The translations under genes and the position numbers were made by a program. The notes beneath the pieces were generated by a model, which worked only from the letters and a program-made list of their open reading frames with translations, was not told the DNA's origin and ran no database searches. Source: an uncultured Acidimicrobiales bacterium (lineage in GTDB: Bacteria > Actinomycetota > Acidimicrobiia > Acidimicrobiales > SHLQ01). Taken from it: 59,393 nucleotides of DNA. The stretch covers positions 1 to 59,393 of the forward strand of contig CAJQNJ010000133.1 of assembly GCA_905479685.1 (NCBI GenBank). The letters are read 5' to 3'. Of this stretch, positions 8,057 to 16,717 are shown piece by piece. Positions within the stretch are counted from its first letter, which is position 1; each line of letters starts with the position of its first letter.

Positions 8057-9379
8057 GTGCGCATGCTTCGCCAGCTCACCTGGAACTCGATGACGATCGT
8101 CGAACGCGATTGGATTCACCGACGCGGTGAGGCCTCGGAGGCAGCGACCGAGTTGCGTGCTTCCATACGGTCCCTCGTCGAGGATGTGCGCATCCGAGGA
8201 GATCAGGCACTCATCGACGCGCTTGCGCGTTTCGATGGTGTCGAGGTCGAGGCCGCAGGTCTACGTGTCAGCGACGACGAGTTCGCCAAGGCGAAGGCGA
8301 GTCTCGACCCGAACGTCCACGCGGCGATCCGGCAGATGCTCGCAAACATCCGAGCGTTCAATGAAGCATTGCTCGAACGACGGTCGAGCTGGACTGCCGA
8401 GATTGCTCCCGGCCATGTCGTGGGGGAAAAGGTCGGGCCGGTGGCAAGCGCTGCATTGTTCTGCCCCAGCGGGAAGGCCAGCTATCCATCGGTCCTCGCG
8501 CAGGTCGCGACTCCTGCCGTCGTTGCCGGGGTGCCCCAGATCACGGTCATCGTCCCGCCCGTTCCGGGTGGAGGTGGTTCGATCGACGACGCAGTGCTGG
8601 TCGTCGCTGACGAACTCGGCCTTCGCGATGTTGTTCGGGTCAACGGTCCGGCCGGAATTGCTGCAGCGGCCTTCGGGACCGAGTCGATCCCAGCCCATGG
8701 GATGGTCGTTGGTCCGGGTAGTCCCCCGGTCGCTCTCGCGCAGCTCGAGGTGCGGGCATATGGCGTCGACACCGTGGTTCTCGGTCCGACCGAATCGCTC
8801 GTTGTGGCCGACCGGAGCGCCAATCCAGTCCTCTTGGCAGCAGATCTCTTGAATGAAGCCGAGCACGGCACGGATTCGACGGTTCTGCTCGTCACGCCAT
8901 ACCGAAGTGTGATCGATGCGACATTGATCGAGCTCGAGCGGCAGGCCCGCGATCTACCAGAGGTCCGTCGACTCGCCGCGGCATCTGCACTTGGAGTGAA
9001 CGGCGGTGCAATCCTGGTCGACTCGATGGATGTGGCCGTCGAGGTAGCCAATTGGTTCGCGTCAGAACATTGCCAACTCGCGGTCGAAGATCCGTGGAGT
9101 GTTGCTGAGGGCATCGAGCACGCTGGCGAGATCCTGCTCGGTCAACACACGCCCTTTTCCGTTGGCAACTTCACCCTGGGTGGGCCGGCAGCCTTGCCGA
9201 CCGGTGGATTCGCCAATCGCGCTGGTGGTATCACAGTTGAGCAATTCATGAAGTCCGCAGCGATCGGGCACCTCGATGCCGGGGCACTCGCAGCCGTGGC
9301 GGCGAGCACGATTGCGTTGAGCGAGCACGAAGGCTTCAATGCCCATGGCAACGCCATCCGCATACGTGGGTTCGACTAG
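8057..9379 (+). CDS. Histidinol dehydrogenase family paralogue, altered metal site
   Basis: The 440-residue protein has the full HisD fold: CPSGKASYPSVL, VNGPAGIAAAAFG, the EAEHGTDSTVLL block, the catalytic SEH, and a late AHGNAIRIR. Several residues that bind zinc in true HisD differ. The Q of QAEH is E, the D of GDY is N (VGNF), and the GPNH segment reads GGPAA. The late AH and the catalytic EH remain. This argues for a NAD-dependent alcohol dehydrogenase with another substrate, as known for HisD relatives such as sulfopropanediol dehydrogenase, rather than histidine synthesis. No other his gene is nearby. GTG 8057 and ATG 8063 are both possible starts. Confidence 0.8.
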   Translation: MRMLRQLTWNSMTIVERDWIHRRGEASEAATELRASIRSLVEDVRIRGDQALIDALARFDGVEVEAAGLRVSDDEFAKAKASLDPNVHAAIRQMLANIRAFNEALLERRSSWTAEIAPGHVVGEKVGPVASAALFCPSGKASYPSVLAQVATPAVVAGVPQITVIVPPVPGGGGSIDDAVLVVADELGLRDVVRVNGPAGIAAAAFGTESIPAHGMVVGPGSPPVALAQLEVRAYGVDTVVLGPTESLVVADRSANPVLLAADLLNEAEHGTDSTVLLVTPYRSVIDATLIELERQARDLPEVRRLAAASALGVNGGAILVDSMDVAVEVANWFASEHCQLAVEDPWSVAEGIEHAGEILLGQHTPFSVGNFTLGGPAALPTGGFANRAGGITVEQFMKSAAIGHLDAGALAAVAASTIALSEHEGFNAHGNAIRIRGFD

Positions 9380-9591
9380 CGAGTCTTCTTCGCAGCGCGG
9401 GCCGCCTTGCGCGCCTGCGACCGTTCCCACTTTCGCTGCCGGCTCCGACATGCCTTGCGACAGAACTGATGGTTCGACGTGCGAGTCTCGAAGAGCTCGC
9501 CGCAACGCCAGTAGTGACAAACCTGTAGCCGTTCTGGGTCGACGTCATCGTCGAAGTCCTCGGGAAGATCGCCGGGTAGCGGTTCGATCAC
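9376..9591 (-). CDS. Small zinc-binding-type protein with basic tail
   Basis: This 71-residue protein has an acidic N-terminus (DLPEDFDDDVD), two Cx4C pairs (CHYWRC and FCRKAC) and a very basic Arg/Lys/Ala-rich end. The second pair followed by RSRQRKWER resembles the FCSxxCRQRAYR motif seen in many small actinobacterial zinc proteins, possibly nucleic-acid binding. It starts with GTG at 9591, and its stop overlaps the opposing HisD-like gene by 4 nt. It is 6 nt downstream of a dioxygenase gene on the same strand. The function is not known. Confidence 0.6.
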   Translation of the reverse strand: MIEPLPGDLPEDFDDDVDPERLQVCHYWRCGELFETRTSNHQFCRKACRSRQRKWERSQARKAARAAKKTR

Positions 9592-9597
9592 CGGAAC

Positions 9598-10380
9598 TCA
9601 GGTTCGGCCATAGAAGGTCTGCTTCGCCGACTCGGAAAGGCCGATACCGGGCTCGGTGTTGAAGGCGAACACAACGAGGATCCGTGTCCGATCTCCTTGG
9701 CTCGGGGTGACACGGTGCATGGAGTTGCGCCCCCGGAATATGACCAGATCGCCCGGCTCGAAGTCGAGTTGGTGCACATTCGTTGCGTTGTCGACCGCAT
9801 CTCGTACGCCATCGAAGTTCTGCTCATCGAGCGCTGCGTCACGTAGCTCGGGGACGTACTCGAACACTCCTCCATCTTTCGGTGGAGTGATCAGGGTGGT
9901 GATGGCGAACGAACTGTTGTCGAAGTGCCAACCCAATTCTTCTCCGTCTCGATGGAAGTGCACATTGACCGAGGAGAGGTCGTCCGCGTACGGGTACACC
10001 TCAGCGACGCCTACAACCGAAGCGATGAACTCGCGGACGGAGGGGTCGTCATAGACCGCTCGGAGGGCAGAGGTCGATGAGACCTGATCGTCTGCGAGCA
10101 GACCTTTGGTGCTGACCATCTGGCGGTTGAAGGTGTGATCTTCGGCGTAGTTCGGGTCCGGAGGCGTGAGCCAGATGTTGTGGGTGCTCGAAGCGAAGAA
10201 TGCCTCGGGCTCCCGGCCGGTCGATTCTTTGCGAACCGAGTCGACGAATACGTCGGTGAAGAACGAGCGAAGGACAAGAGCGCCCTCAGCGTCGAGCCGT
10301 TTGGCGCACCGATCTCGGTAGTCTGGATCGGTCAACCGATGTGTGTCGATGTCGACAAATTGGCGTATGCCTGTCGTCAT
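9598..10380 (-). CDS. 2OG-Fe(II) / phytanoyl-CoA dioxygenase-like enzyme (second of pair)
   Basis: The 260-residue product has an oxygenase core with an iron-binding HxD (GWHFDNS), GGVFEYVP, the distal His in FRGRNSMHRVTP, and a 2-oxoglutarate-binding Arg in TRILVVFAF. ATG 10380 overlaps the stop of the upstream dioxygenase gene (ATGA), so that start was preferred over an in-frame extension reaching into it. The two oxygenases form a translationally coupled pair. Substrates are not predictable; the family includes enzymes acting on acyl-CoAs, amino acids and natural products. Confidence 0.78.
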   Translation of the reverse strand: MTTGIRQFVDIDTHRLTDPDYRDRCAKRLDAEGALVLRSFFTDVFVDSVRKESTGREPEAFFASSTHNIWLTPPDPNYAEDHTFNRQMVSTKGLLADDQVSSTSALRAVYDDPSVREFIASVVGVAEVYPYADDLSSVNVHFHRDGEELGWHFDNSSFAITTLITPPKDGGVFEYVPELRDAALDEQNFDGVRDAVDNATNVHQLDFEPGDLVIFRGRNSMHRVTPSQGDRTRILVVFAFNTEPGIGLSESAKQTFYGRT

Positions 10381-11264
10381 CGGGGGGTATGCCACAACGT
10401 GGGGAAGAGGTGTTCGGGCATCGGCTCCCCCACGCGGACTCCGAGATCGCCCAGTGGCGGAGATGTGATTCCGGGTCGCTCGACGTAGCGAACGTCTTCG
10501 CCCAACCATCGCGTCGAGAACGCTCGCCGTCTGGATTGGATTCGTACGTCGGTTGTTCCGTGCAATGTTCGGAAGTCGAAGACGATGGCGTCGCCTGCCA
10601 CCAGACTTCGGCTGATGACCCGATGTGGGGACTCGGTTTCGTCAGATGGGGCGGACACCATGGACTCGTCTTCTTGCGGGTAGTCAGCACCCGATAGAAA
10701 GCGGCGAGGCGTGTACGTGTTTCCGTCGCGATGTGATCCCCCGAGAAACCTCACCGCCGTCTCCTCGTCGGTGTCATCGAGGGCGACGTACACGCTTGCG
10801 GTCTGTCGCCCGTCGACGCAGTAGTAGGGCAGATCGTGATGCCATGGCGTCTTCTTCTCGGTCCCGGACTCTTTCGCGAAGACGTGTTCGTGGAAGAACT
10901 GCGCGGTGGGTGATTGCATACATTGTGCCGCGATAGCGGCGGCCGACGAGGTCAGTGTGTACAGGAGGAACTCGGGTACCCGCTGCCAGTTGCAGTAGGC
11001 GTCGAAGAAGCGGCCAGGCTCGTCCTCCGCGGCGCTTTCGTTCGGGAATGCGAAGTCCTGCGGGGTTCGCATCATGCGTTCGAGGCCCGCCCGTAGCGGA
11101 TCGACCCAGTCGACGAACGCTCCAGGCAGATAACACACCCCGAGTTCGGCGAACGCATCGATGCACGAGTCGGGAACCAACGCCGGCTGACGAACAGTCG
11201 CGGATACAAGTGGTGCGACATCGTCCATGACGTTCCACTGTGTCGTGCTCGTTCTACCGACCAT
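10377..11264 (-). CDS. Phytanoyl-CoA dioxygenase family protein (first of pair)
   Basis: The 295-residue protein is a PhyH-type iron/2-oxoglutarate oxygenase. Visible features are the iron ligands in TPWHHDLPYY, AVRFLGGSH, PGDA-like AGDAIVFDFRTLHG with the distal His, and a following RRRAFSTRWLG containing the oxoglutarate-binding Arg. An alternative start at ATG 11228 would give 283 residues. It overlaps the next oxygenase by 4 nt. It lies 65 bp downstream of the indolepyruvate oxidoreductase on the same strand. A link to aromatic metabolism is possible but not shown. Confidence 0.8.
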   Translation of the reverse strand: MVGRTSTTQWNVMDDVAPLVSATVRQPALVPDSCIDAFAELGVCYLPGAFVDWVDPLRAGLERMMRTPQDFAFPNESAAEDEPGRFFDAYCNWQRVPEFLLYTLTSSAAAIAAQCMQSPTAQFFHEHVFAKESGTEKKTPWHHDLPYYCVDGRQTASVYVALDDTDEETAVRFLGGSHRDGNTYTPRRFLSGADYPQEDESMVSAPSDETESPHRVISRSLVAGDAIVFDFRTLHGTTDVRIQSRRRAFSTRWLGEDVRYVERPGITSPPLGDLGVRVGEPMPEHLFPTLWHTPR

Positions 11265-11329
11265 TCGTCCTCCCGCAACGTGGCCTCAACTCTTGCACAC
11301 CAGCAGTTCGCTCCCGAGGTGTAGTGCAC

Positions 11330-14300
11330 TCATTCCAACAGCGCGAGCGCGAGTGAAAGCCGGGACCGAAAGATTTCGACGTTCGCCAGTTTGATGCCCT
11401 CGTAGCCGCGCACGACCTCTGGTAGTTCAGCGATCGCAATGGCGTCAGCATGGTTTTCGGACGACAGCCGAGAGAGCACGGTCTCGACTGCTTGGCGATA
11501 TTCGACAGGAAGTTCTCGCTCCACCCGCCGAACCTCTGCACGCCCGAATGGATCGAGAGCCGTTCCCCGGAGGCGTTTCCCGCGCGCAAGAGCCTCCACC
11601 GCAGGTGTCGCCCAGGCGCCAATCGTGATCTTGCGGTTCATCCCGAGCGCCCGAAGGAGTGGAGGATGAAGCTTCCACGCGATCGATCCCGATGCTTGGG
11701 CGACTTCACGTGCGGGGTCGAGACCTGCCTCGAGCGTCATGAGCCGGGCGACCTCGTACTCGTCCTTGTAGGCGGTCAGTTTGAAAAGCCCGGCCGCTAC
11801 CGCGGCCAATAGGTTGGTGGACTCCGTGACCGAACGTTCCTTTTCGGCGACTCGATCGAGCATGTCGAACCAACTGGCAGTCGTACGTTCGTCGCCCCAC
11901 GCGGTCAGTTCTGCGGCGAACATCGAGAGCTGGTCGCGCAGTGCTCCATCGACGCCGAGTTGATCGAGTCGGTCGGGCGAGTGCTCAGGTGTCGAGACGG
12001 AGGAACTCCGTGTGTGCCCACGAGCATCATCGACAGATTCGGGATCTGCGATCCATAGACGTCCCCATCGGAAGGCCTCGATGTTGGCCTCGACTGCCAC
12101 ACCATTCAGCGTCACTGCAGCTTCGAGGTGGGCGGGCTCGATGGGAAGCACGCCTGCCTGCACGGCCATACCCACCACGAAGAGGTTCGCTGTTGTCGAC
12201 GAGCCAAAGATGTCCGTGGTGATCGCATGTGCGTCGGCCCAGTGGTGGTCGGGCCGGGTCCCGCTTCCGATCCGGTCTGCGAGCTCGTCCGGTGAGGGCA
12301 TCTCGAGTGATGGGTGCGTGATCATCGAACCGGTCGGAGTTGACGATGAGGATCCCACGACATATGTGGCATCAGCATCAGAGGTGAGTTCACCAATCGG
12401 CGATGCGGCCACCAGCTGATCAAAGGCCAAGAGGAGATCTGCTTGTCCCTGCCCGAGCCGGTTCGTATACGAGGGGCGCCGCTTGGAGAGCCGAATGTCG
12501 CTCACGACCGGGCCAGCTTTTTGAGACAATCCGATCTGATCGAGACCTCGGACGTGGAAACCCTCGAGCATCGCAGCGGTACCGAGTACCTGGGCGACCG
12601 TCACCACACCAGTTCCGCCGATTCCCGTGATCCGCATTGCGAAGTCATCCGAAGACACCAACACCCGCGGCGCCGGGATCTGACGACCCTCGATGTCCGG
12701 ACGCACGTCGTCAGACACATCGCCGGTGACCCTGGGCGTATCTCGCTGAAGGCCGAGCAATGATCGAATTCGAGAGGGCTCCTTGGTGGTCACCGTCATG
12801 AACGAGGGGCAATCGCCTTCGAGGCAGCTGAAGTCGAAGTTGCAGGTCGTCTGGTCGATCTCGGTCTTGCGGCCGAAGGGTGTTTCCACCGGCTGCACCG
12901 ACAGGCAATTGCTCACCTGACCGCAGTCTCCGCAACCTTCGCAGATCCGAGGGTTGATGACGACCCGTTGATTTGGGGTTTCCACCAGCCCACGTTTCCG
13001 GGCACGACGGGTCTCGGCCGCACATGCTTGGTCATGGATGAGAACGGTCACGCCGGGTATGTGTGCCAGCGTCTCCTGTGCTTCGATCAGGCGTGTTCGA
13101 TCCCAGACATCGACAGCACGCGGAAGTGATCGATAGCTCGAGTTCTTGGGGTCGTCCGAGGTGACGAGCACCTTTGCGACTCCTTGGGTGAGGAGGATCT
13201 TGGCGACGCTGGCCACCCGAAGTTGACCCGCGGGATCTTGGCCGCCCGTCATGGCAACAGTGCCGTTGTAGAGGAGTTTGTAGGTGATGTTCACTTTGGC
13301 GGCGATCGCGGCCTGTATTGCCAGCTGACCCGAATGGAAGAACGTGCCATCGCCGAGGTTCTGGATCAGATGCGGGTGTTCCACGAACGGAGCCATCCCG
13401 ATCCACTGGGTTCCCTCGTTACCCATACATGTCAGACCAGCAATGTCGCCGACGCGGTCTTCGTCCATGAGCAGCGTCATCGTGTGACAGCCGATTCCAG
13501 CACCGACGAGCGATCCAGCAGGAACCTCGGTGCTTCGATTGTGTGGACAGCCTGAACAAAATGCTGGCGCCCGTGCGACGCTCAACGAGATGGGAATCCG
13601 AACTCGTTTGGGTCTTGCAGGGATGAGCCGGTCTCCGAGGCGCCCTTCGAGACGTCTGCGAAGGACAGGAACGATCGTGTCGGCATCGAGAGCCCCCCAT
13701 GCCGGAAGCATGATCTGTCCCGTCTCGTCGTGTTTGCCGACGATGATCGGACGTTCAGGTGCGGCATAGAGCGCATCCTTGAGAAGCGACTCGATGTTTG
13801 GTTGCTTCTCCTCGAGCACGAACACTTCCTCGAGACCGCGTGCGAACGTTCGCATCGTGGCTGGGTTGAACGGCATCGGCATGCCCATCTTCAACAGACG
13901 GATCCCGGCAGCATGGACGGCGTCGTCGGTCTCCAATCCGAGTCGAGCGAGGGCCTCGCGCACTTCTCGGTAGGTGATGCCCGATGCGATGAGCCCTATC
14001 CACGCATCACCCGGGTCGACCGTCACATGGTTGAGTTTGTTGTCTGCGGCGTAGCTTCTCGCCAGTTCGTAGCGGACCTCGAGGATTTCGCGCTCGATCT
14101 CTACGCTGTGCGGGGTCAGGAGACGGCCGTCGGGAACATGGCGATACGGAACTCCGTCGATCAACGGAACGATCGGTCGAACCCGGTCGGGGTCGAGGTC
14201 GATGCTCGCGGAGGCGTCCGCCACATCGGCCACGATTTTCAGCGCCGACCACAGCCCGGTGGCTCGGGACAACGCAATGGCGTGACGTCCGAGGTCCAGG

Positions 14301-14845
14301 GCCTCGACCGGATCGCCCGGATACAGAAGCGGCATGTGCATGCTCTGCAACAGGCCTGCCGACGAGGAAGGTACGGTCGATGACTTTGCATTGGGGTCGT
14401 CGCCGACGATGGCAACTGCACCACCGAGCATCGATGTTCCGGCGAACACGGCGTGTCTCAGCGCATCGGCAGCACGATCGACTCCGGGTGCCTTGCCGTA
14501 CCAAAGGCCGACGATGCCGTCATACGTACAGTCGGCCTGCGCTGCCGCAAGCTGTGACCCCATCACCGCTGTCGCTGCGTACTCCTCATTGAGCCCGGGT
14601 GAGAACGTCAGGGGGAGATCTGGATCGTTCTTCGCTGCAGCTTTGACCGCTTCGCCATACCCGCCGAGGGGCGATCCCTGGTACCCGGACACGAACGCGG
14701 CGGTTCTATGGCCTGCGCGTCGGTCAGCTCTCAGTTGTTCCAGCGGAAGTCGAGCAAGCGCGTTGATTCCAGTCAAGAACACCGTGCCGGTATCGGCGGT
14801 GTATCGCTGCTCGAGGCGGTAGTCGTCGATGAGAGCCATGATCAT
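11330..14845 (-). CDS. Indolepyruvate ferredoxin oxidoreductase, fused single chain
   Basis: This enzyme oxidatively decarboxylates aryl (or branched) 2-oxoacids to acyl-CoA, passing electrons to ferredoxin. The 1171-residue chain fuses the alpha part (N-terminal SGYQGSPLGGY, then the TPP-binding region with GCPHNRST and CMGNEGTQW near 450-475), a cysteine-rich iron-sulfur segment from about residue 630 (RICEGCGDCG...CLEGDCPS), and the gamma/beta part beginning TGIGGTGVVTVAQ. The length matches the aerobic fused type. ATG 14845 or ATG 14839 may start it. A divergent AsnC regulator shares its upstream region, which suggests control by an amino acid. Confidence 0.9.
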   Translation of the reverse strand: MIMALIDDYRLEQRYTADTGTVFLTGINALARLPLEQLRADRRAGHRTAAFVSGYQGSPLGGYGEAVKAAAKNDPDLPLTFSPGLNEEYAATAVMGSQLAAAQADCTYDGIVGLWYGKAPGVDRAADALRHAVFAGTSMLGGAVAIVGDDPNAKSSTVPSSSAGLLQSMHMPLLYPGDPVEALDLGRHAIALSRATGLWSALKIVADVADASASIDLDPDRVRPIVPLIDGVPYRHVPDGRLLTPHSVEIEREILEVRYELARSYAADNKLNHVTVDPGDAWIGLIASGITYREVREALARLGLETDDAVHAAGIRLLKMGMPMPFNPATMRTFARGLEEVFVLEEKQPNIESLLKDALYAAPERPIIVGKHDETGQIMLPAWGALDADTIVPVLRRRLEGRLGDRLIPARPKRVRIPISLSVARAPAFCSGCPHNRSTEVPAGSLVGAGIGCHTMTLLMDEDRVGDIAGLTCMGNEGTQWIGMAPFVEHPHLIQNLGDGTFFHSGQLAIQAAIAAKVNITYKLLYNGTVAMTGGQDPAGQLRVASVAKILLTQGVAKVLVTSDDPKNSSYRSLPRAVDVWDRTRLIEAQETLAHIPGVTVLIHDQACAAETRRARKRGLVETPNQRVVINPRICEGCGDCGQVSNCLSVQPVETPFGRKTEIDQTTCNFDFSCLEGDCPSFMTVTTKEPSRIRSLLGLQRDTPRVTGDVSDDVRPDIEGRQIPAPRVLVSSDDFAMRITGIGGTGVVTVAQVLGTAAMLEGFHVRGLDQIGLSQKAGPVVSDIRLSKRRPSYTNRLGQGQADLLLAFDQLVAASPIGELTSDADATYVVGSSSSTPTGSMITHPSLEMPSPDELADRIGSGTRPDHHWADAHAITTDIFGSSTTANLFVVGMAVQAGVLPIEPAHLEAAVTLNGVAVEANIEAFRWGRLWIADPESVDDARGHTRSSSVSTPEHSPDRLDQLGVDGALRDQLSMFAAELTAWGDERTTASWFDMLDRVAEKERSVTESTNLLAAVAAGLFKLTAYKDEYEVARLMTLEAGLDPAREVAQASGSIAWKLHPPLLRALGMNRKITIGAWATPAVEALARGKRLRGTALDPFGRAEVRRVERELPVEYRQAVETVLSRLSSENHADAIAIAELPEVVRGYEGIKLANVEIFRSRLSLALALLE

Positions 14846-14913
14846 CTCCGTGGTCGTGTGTGCAGATGTTGCCTCCCAAGTATTCGGTATGTTCTGCCGT
14901 CGTATGAAGAAGT

Positions 14914-14926
14914 CGAATAAAATTCG
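14914..14926. promoter_or_regulatory. Palindrome in the ior/asnC divergent promoter region
   Basis: CGAATAAAATTCG is a perfect inverted repeat (5-bp arms, 3-bp centre) in the 153-bp gap between the divergent indolepyruvate oxidoreductase and AsnC genes. Further CGAAT or ATTCG half-sites occur near 14882, 14936 and 14981. This is a plausible operator cluster for the adjacent AsnC-family protein. Confidence 0.45.
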
Positions 14927-14998
14927 TCAAAGTCCTCGAATTTGGGCATATCTTCGGATGTGACCCCTAACACACCACAGAATTCGAACGGATGAATC

Positions 14999-15469
14999 AT
15001 GGCGGAGCGACTCACATCGGAGGCCGATCTCGTTCTCGTGTCCGAACTGCAACGAGATGCGCGCCAAACGAACCGGGCATTGGCGAAGAAGTCGGGTCTT
15101 GCGCCCTCGACAGCACTGAACCGTATTCGCGATCTCGAACAACGCGGAGTTGTCAGGGGGTATCACGCCGACATCGATCTTGCGGCGCTTGGACGGACCC
15201 TCCAAGCGCTCGTGTTCGTCCGCCTGCAACCAAAGAGTGACGATGTCATCGATGGGTTTCTCGGGCACATGTGGAATCTTCCCGAGACGATCGGGCTCCA
15301 TCTGATCACCGGGGTCGAAGACGCCGTCATTCATCTGGCCGTGACCGATGCCGAGTCGTTGCAGCGCGTGATCATCAACGAGATCAGCAGCTTCCCCGGC
15401 GTCTTTGACGAACGGACGTCGCTTCTGTTCGAACATCGTCGAAAACACGACATCGGCCCGCTCGCCTAG
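14999..15469 (+). CDS. Lrp/AsnC family transcriptional regulator (ior-linked)
   Basis: This 156-residue protein has an N-terminal winged helix-turn-helix (about 8-55, with TNRALAKKSGLAPSTALNRI) and a C-terminal RAM ligand-binding domain (about 70-145). Members sense amino acids or related acids and often act on the divergent neighbour. Here the neighbour is the indolepyruvate oxidoreductase, so an aromatic or branched amino acid or oxoacid is a reasonable effector, by inference only. Its 3' end converges on potD with a strong hairpin between them. Confidence 0.88.
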   Translation: MAERLTSEADLVLVSELQRDARQTNRALAKKSGLAPSTALNRIRDLEQRGVVRGYHADIDLAALGRTLQALVFVRLQPKSDDVIDGFLGHMWNLPETIGLHLITGVEDAVIHLAVTDAESLQRVIINEISSFPGVFDERTSLLFEHRRKHDIGPLA

Positions 15470-15501
15470 TTCATCGACACCTCGCGACCTGGTGCAGAAG
15501 C

Positions 15502-15549
15502 ACGTTGTCCTGTCCGCGCCCCGATGGGGAACGCGGACAGGACCAACGT
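15502..15549. terminator. Bidirectional hairpin terminator between asnC and potD
   Basis: A 12-bp perfect stem (GTCCTGTCCGCG with CGCGGACAGGAC) is extended outward by ACGTT/AACGT across one bulged C, and inward by CCCC/GGGG. It sits in the 88-bp gap between convergent genes, where a shared terminator is expected. Confidence 0.8.
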
Positions 15550-15557
15550 TGGTTCGA

Positions 15558-16661
15558 CTACCCCTTCGCTCGTGTGAAGGCGTCTGCGTAGCTGGTCTCG
15601 AAGTCGCCCGTATCGGCGATCGATTCGACGCTGTCCAACCCTCCGACCAACACGGCTGGGTCGGTGAGGAACGCATTCAGCTCCTCGTCAAGGCCATCGA
15701 TCGCAGCTTCGTTCGGCGTGCCGTAGTAGTTCCAGTTCGACAACGTCGCACCCTCCTCGGCGTCGAGCAACCAGTTGATGAAGGTGTGCGCGGTGCATGG
15801 ATGAGGAGCATCGAATGGAATGGCCATGTTGTCGATCCAACGAGTGCCACCCTCTTCGGGCACGAAGAACGCGTAATCATCAGGGTTGTCTGTCTCGAGG
15901 AATTGCGTGAACATGTCGCCCGAGTAACCATGCGCGATCACCGTTTCACCGCTGGTCAGGAGCTCGTCGGACGAGTCGGTGTTGAATGCAGCGAGGTTGT
16001 CCTTTGCGTCGCTGATCAGGGCCTGTGCCTCATCGAGCTCTCCCTGGTCGGTGGTATTGAGCGAGTAGCCGAGTGACTTGAGAGCTGCGCCGAGTGTCTC
16101 GCGGGGATCATCGAGCAACGTGATCTGACCGCTGTAGTCATCGGCGTAGTCCCCAAAGACGATGTCCCACGAGCGTGGGTAGTCGTCGCCGAGCACGGCA
16201 GTGTTGACGGCGAGGCCGGTATAGCCCCACTGGTACGGCACCGAGTACTTCCCGTCTGGGTCATAACTCGGGTTCGAGAAGTCCTCGCTGATGTTCGACA
16301 GGTTGGGCAGCAGGTCTTGGTTCAGTTCTTGGATGTGTTCGCCGGCGATCAGAATGCCCACCATGTAGTCCGAGGGCACGATCACGTCGTAGCCAGAGTT
16401 CCCGGCTGCGATCTTGGGCTGCATGACCTCGTTGGACTCGTATGTGTCCATCGTGGCGCTGATGTCGAATTCCTCTGCGAACGCTGCCAGGTGTTCCTCG
16501 TCGATGTATTCGGCCCAGTTGTAGAGCGCGAGGTCCCCGTCGACTTCGTCGACGGCGCATTCGCCTGCGGATGATTCTGATCCATCGCTACCGCACGCGG
16601 CAGCGATGAGTGTGATGGCAAGGACTGAGCCGATACGGCCCAACCACTTCTTGGTCTTCAT
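15558..16661 (-). CDS. potD: Polyamine ABC transporter substrate-binding lipoprotein (PotD type)
   Basis: The 367-residue exported protein captures putrescine or spermidine for the PotABC importer. It has a lipoprotein signal peptide (AITLIAAACGS, with lipidation at the Cys) and the PotD/F fold signatures LYNWAEYIDEE, SGYDVIVPSDYMV, YQWGYTGLAVN and WIDNMAIPFDAPH. ATG 16661 follows a good AGGAGG. It is the last gene of the minus-strand operon, 56 bp after potC. Which polyamine binds cannot be settled by eye. Confidence 0.9.
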   Translation of the reverse strand: MKTKKWLGRIGSVLAITLIAAACGSDGSESSAGECAVDEVDGDLALYNWAEYIDEEHLAAFAEEFDISATMDTYESNEVMQPKIAAGNSGYDVIVPSDYMVGILIAGEHIQELNQDLLPNLSNISEDFSNPSYDPDGKYSVPYQWGYTGLAVNTAVLGDDYPRSWDIVFGDYADDYSGQITLLDDPRETLGAALKSLGYSLNTTDQGELDEAQALISDAKDNLAAFNTDSSDELLTSGETVIAHGYSGDMFTQFLETDNPDDYAFFVPEEGGTRWIDNMAIPFDAPHPCTAHTFINWLLDAEEGATLSNWNYYGTPNEAAIDGLDEELNAFLTDPAVLVGGLDSVESIADTGDFETSYADAFTRAKG

Positions 16662-16717
16662 TTGGATTCCCTCCTAGTCGAGCCGAAGCTCGGTTTCTGA
16701 ATTGATGGTGTAGATGA

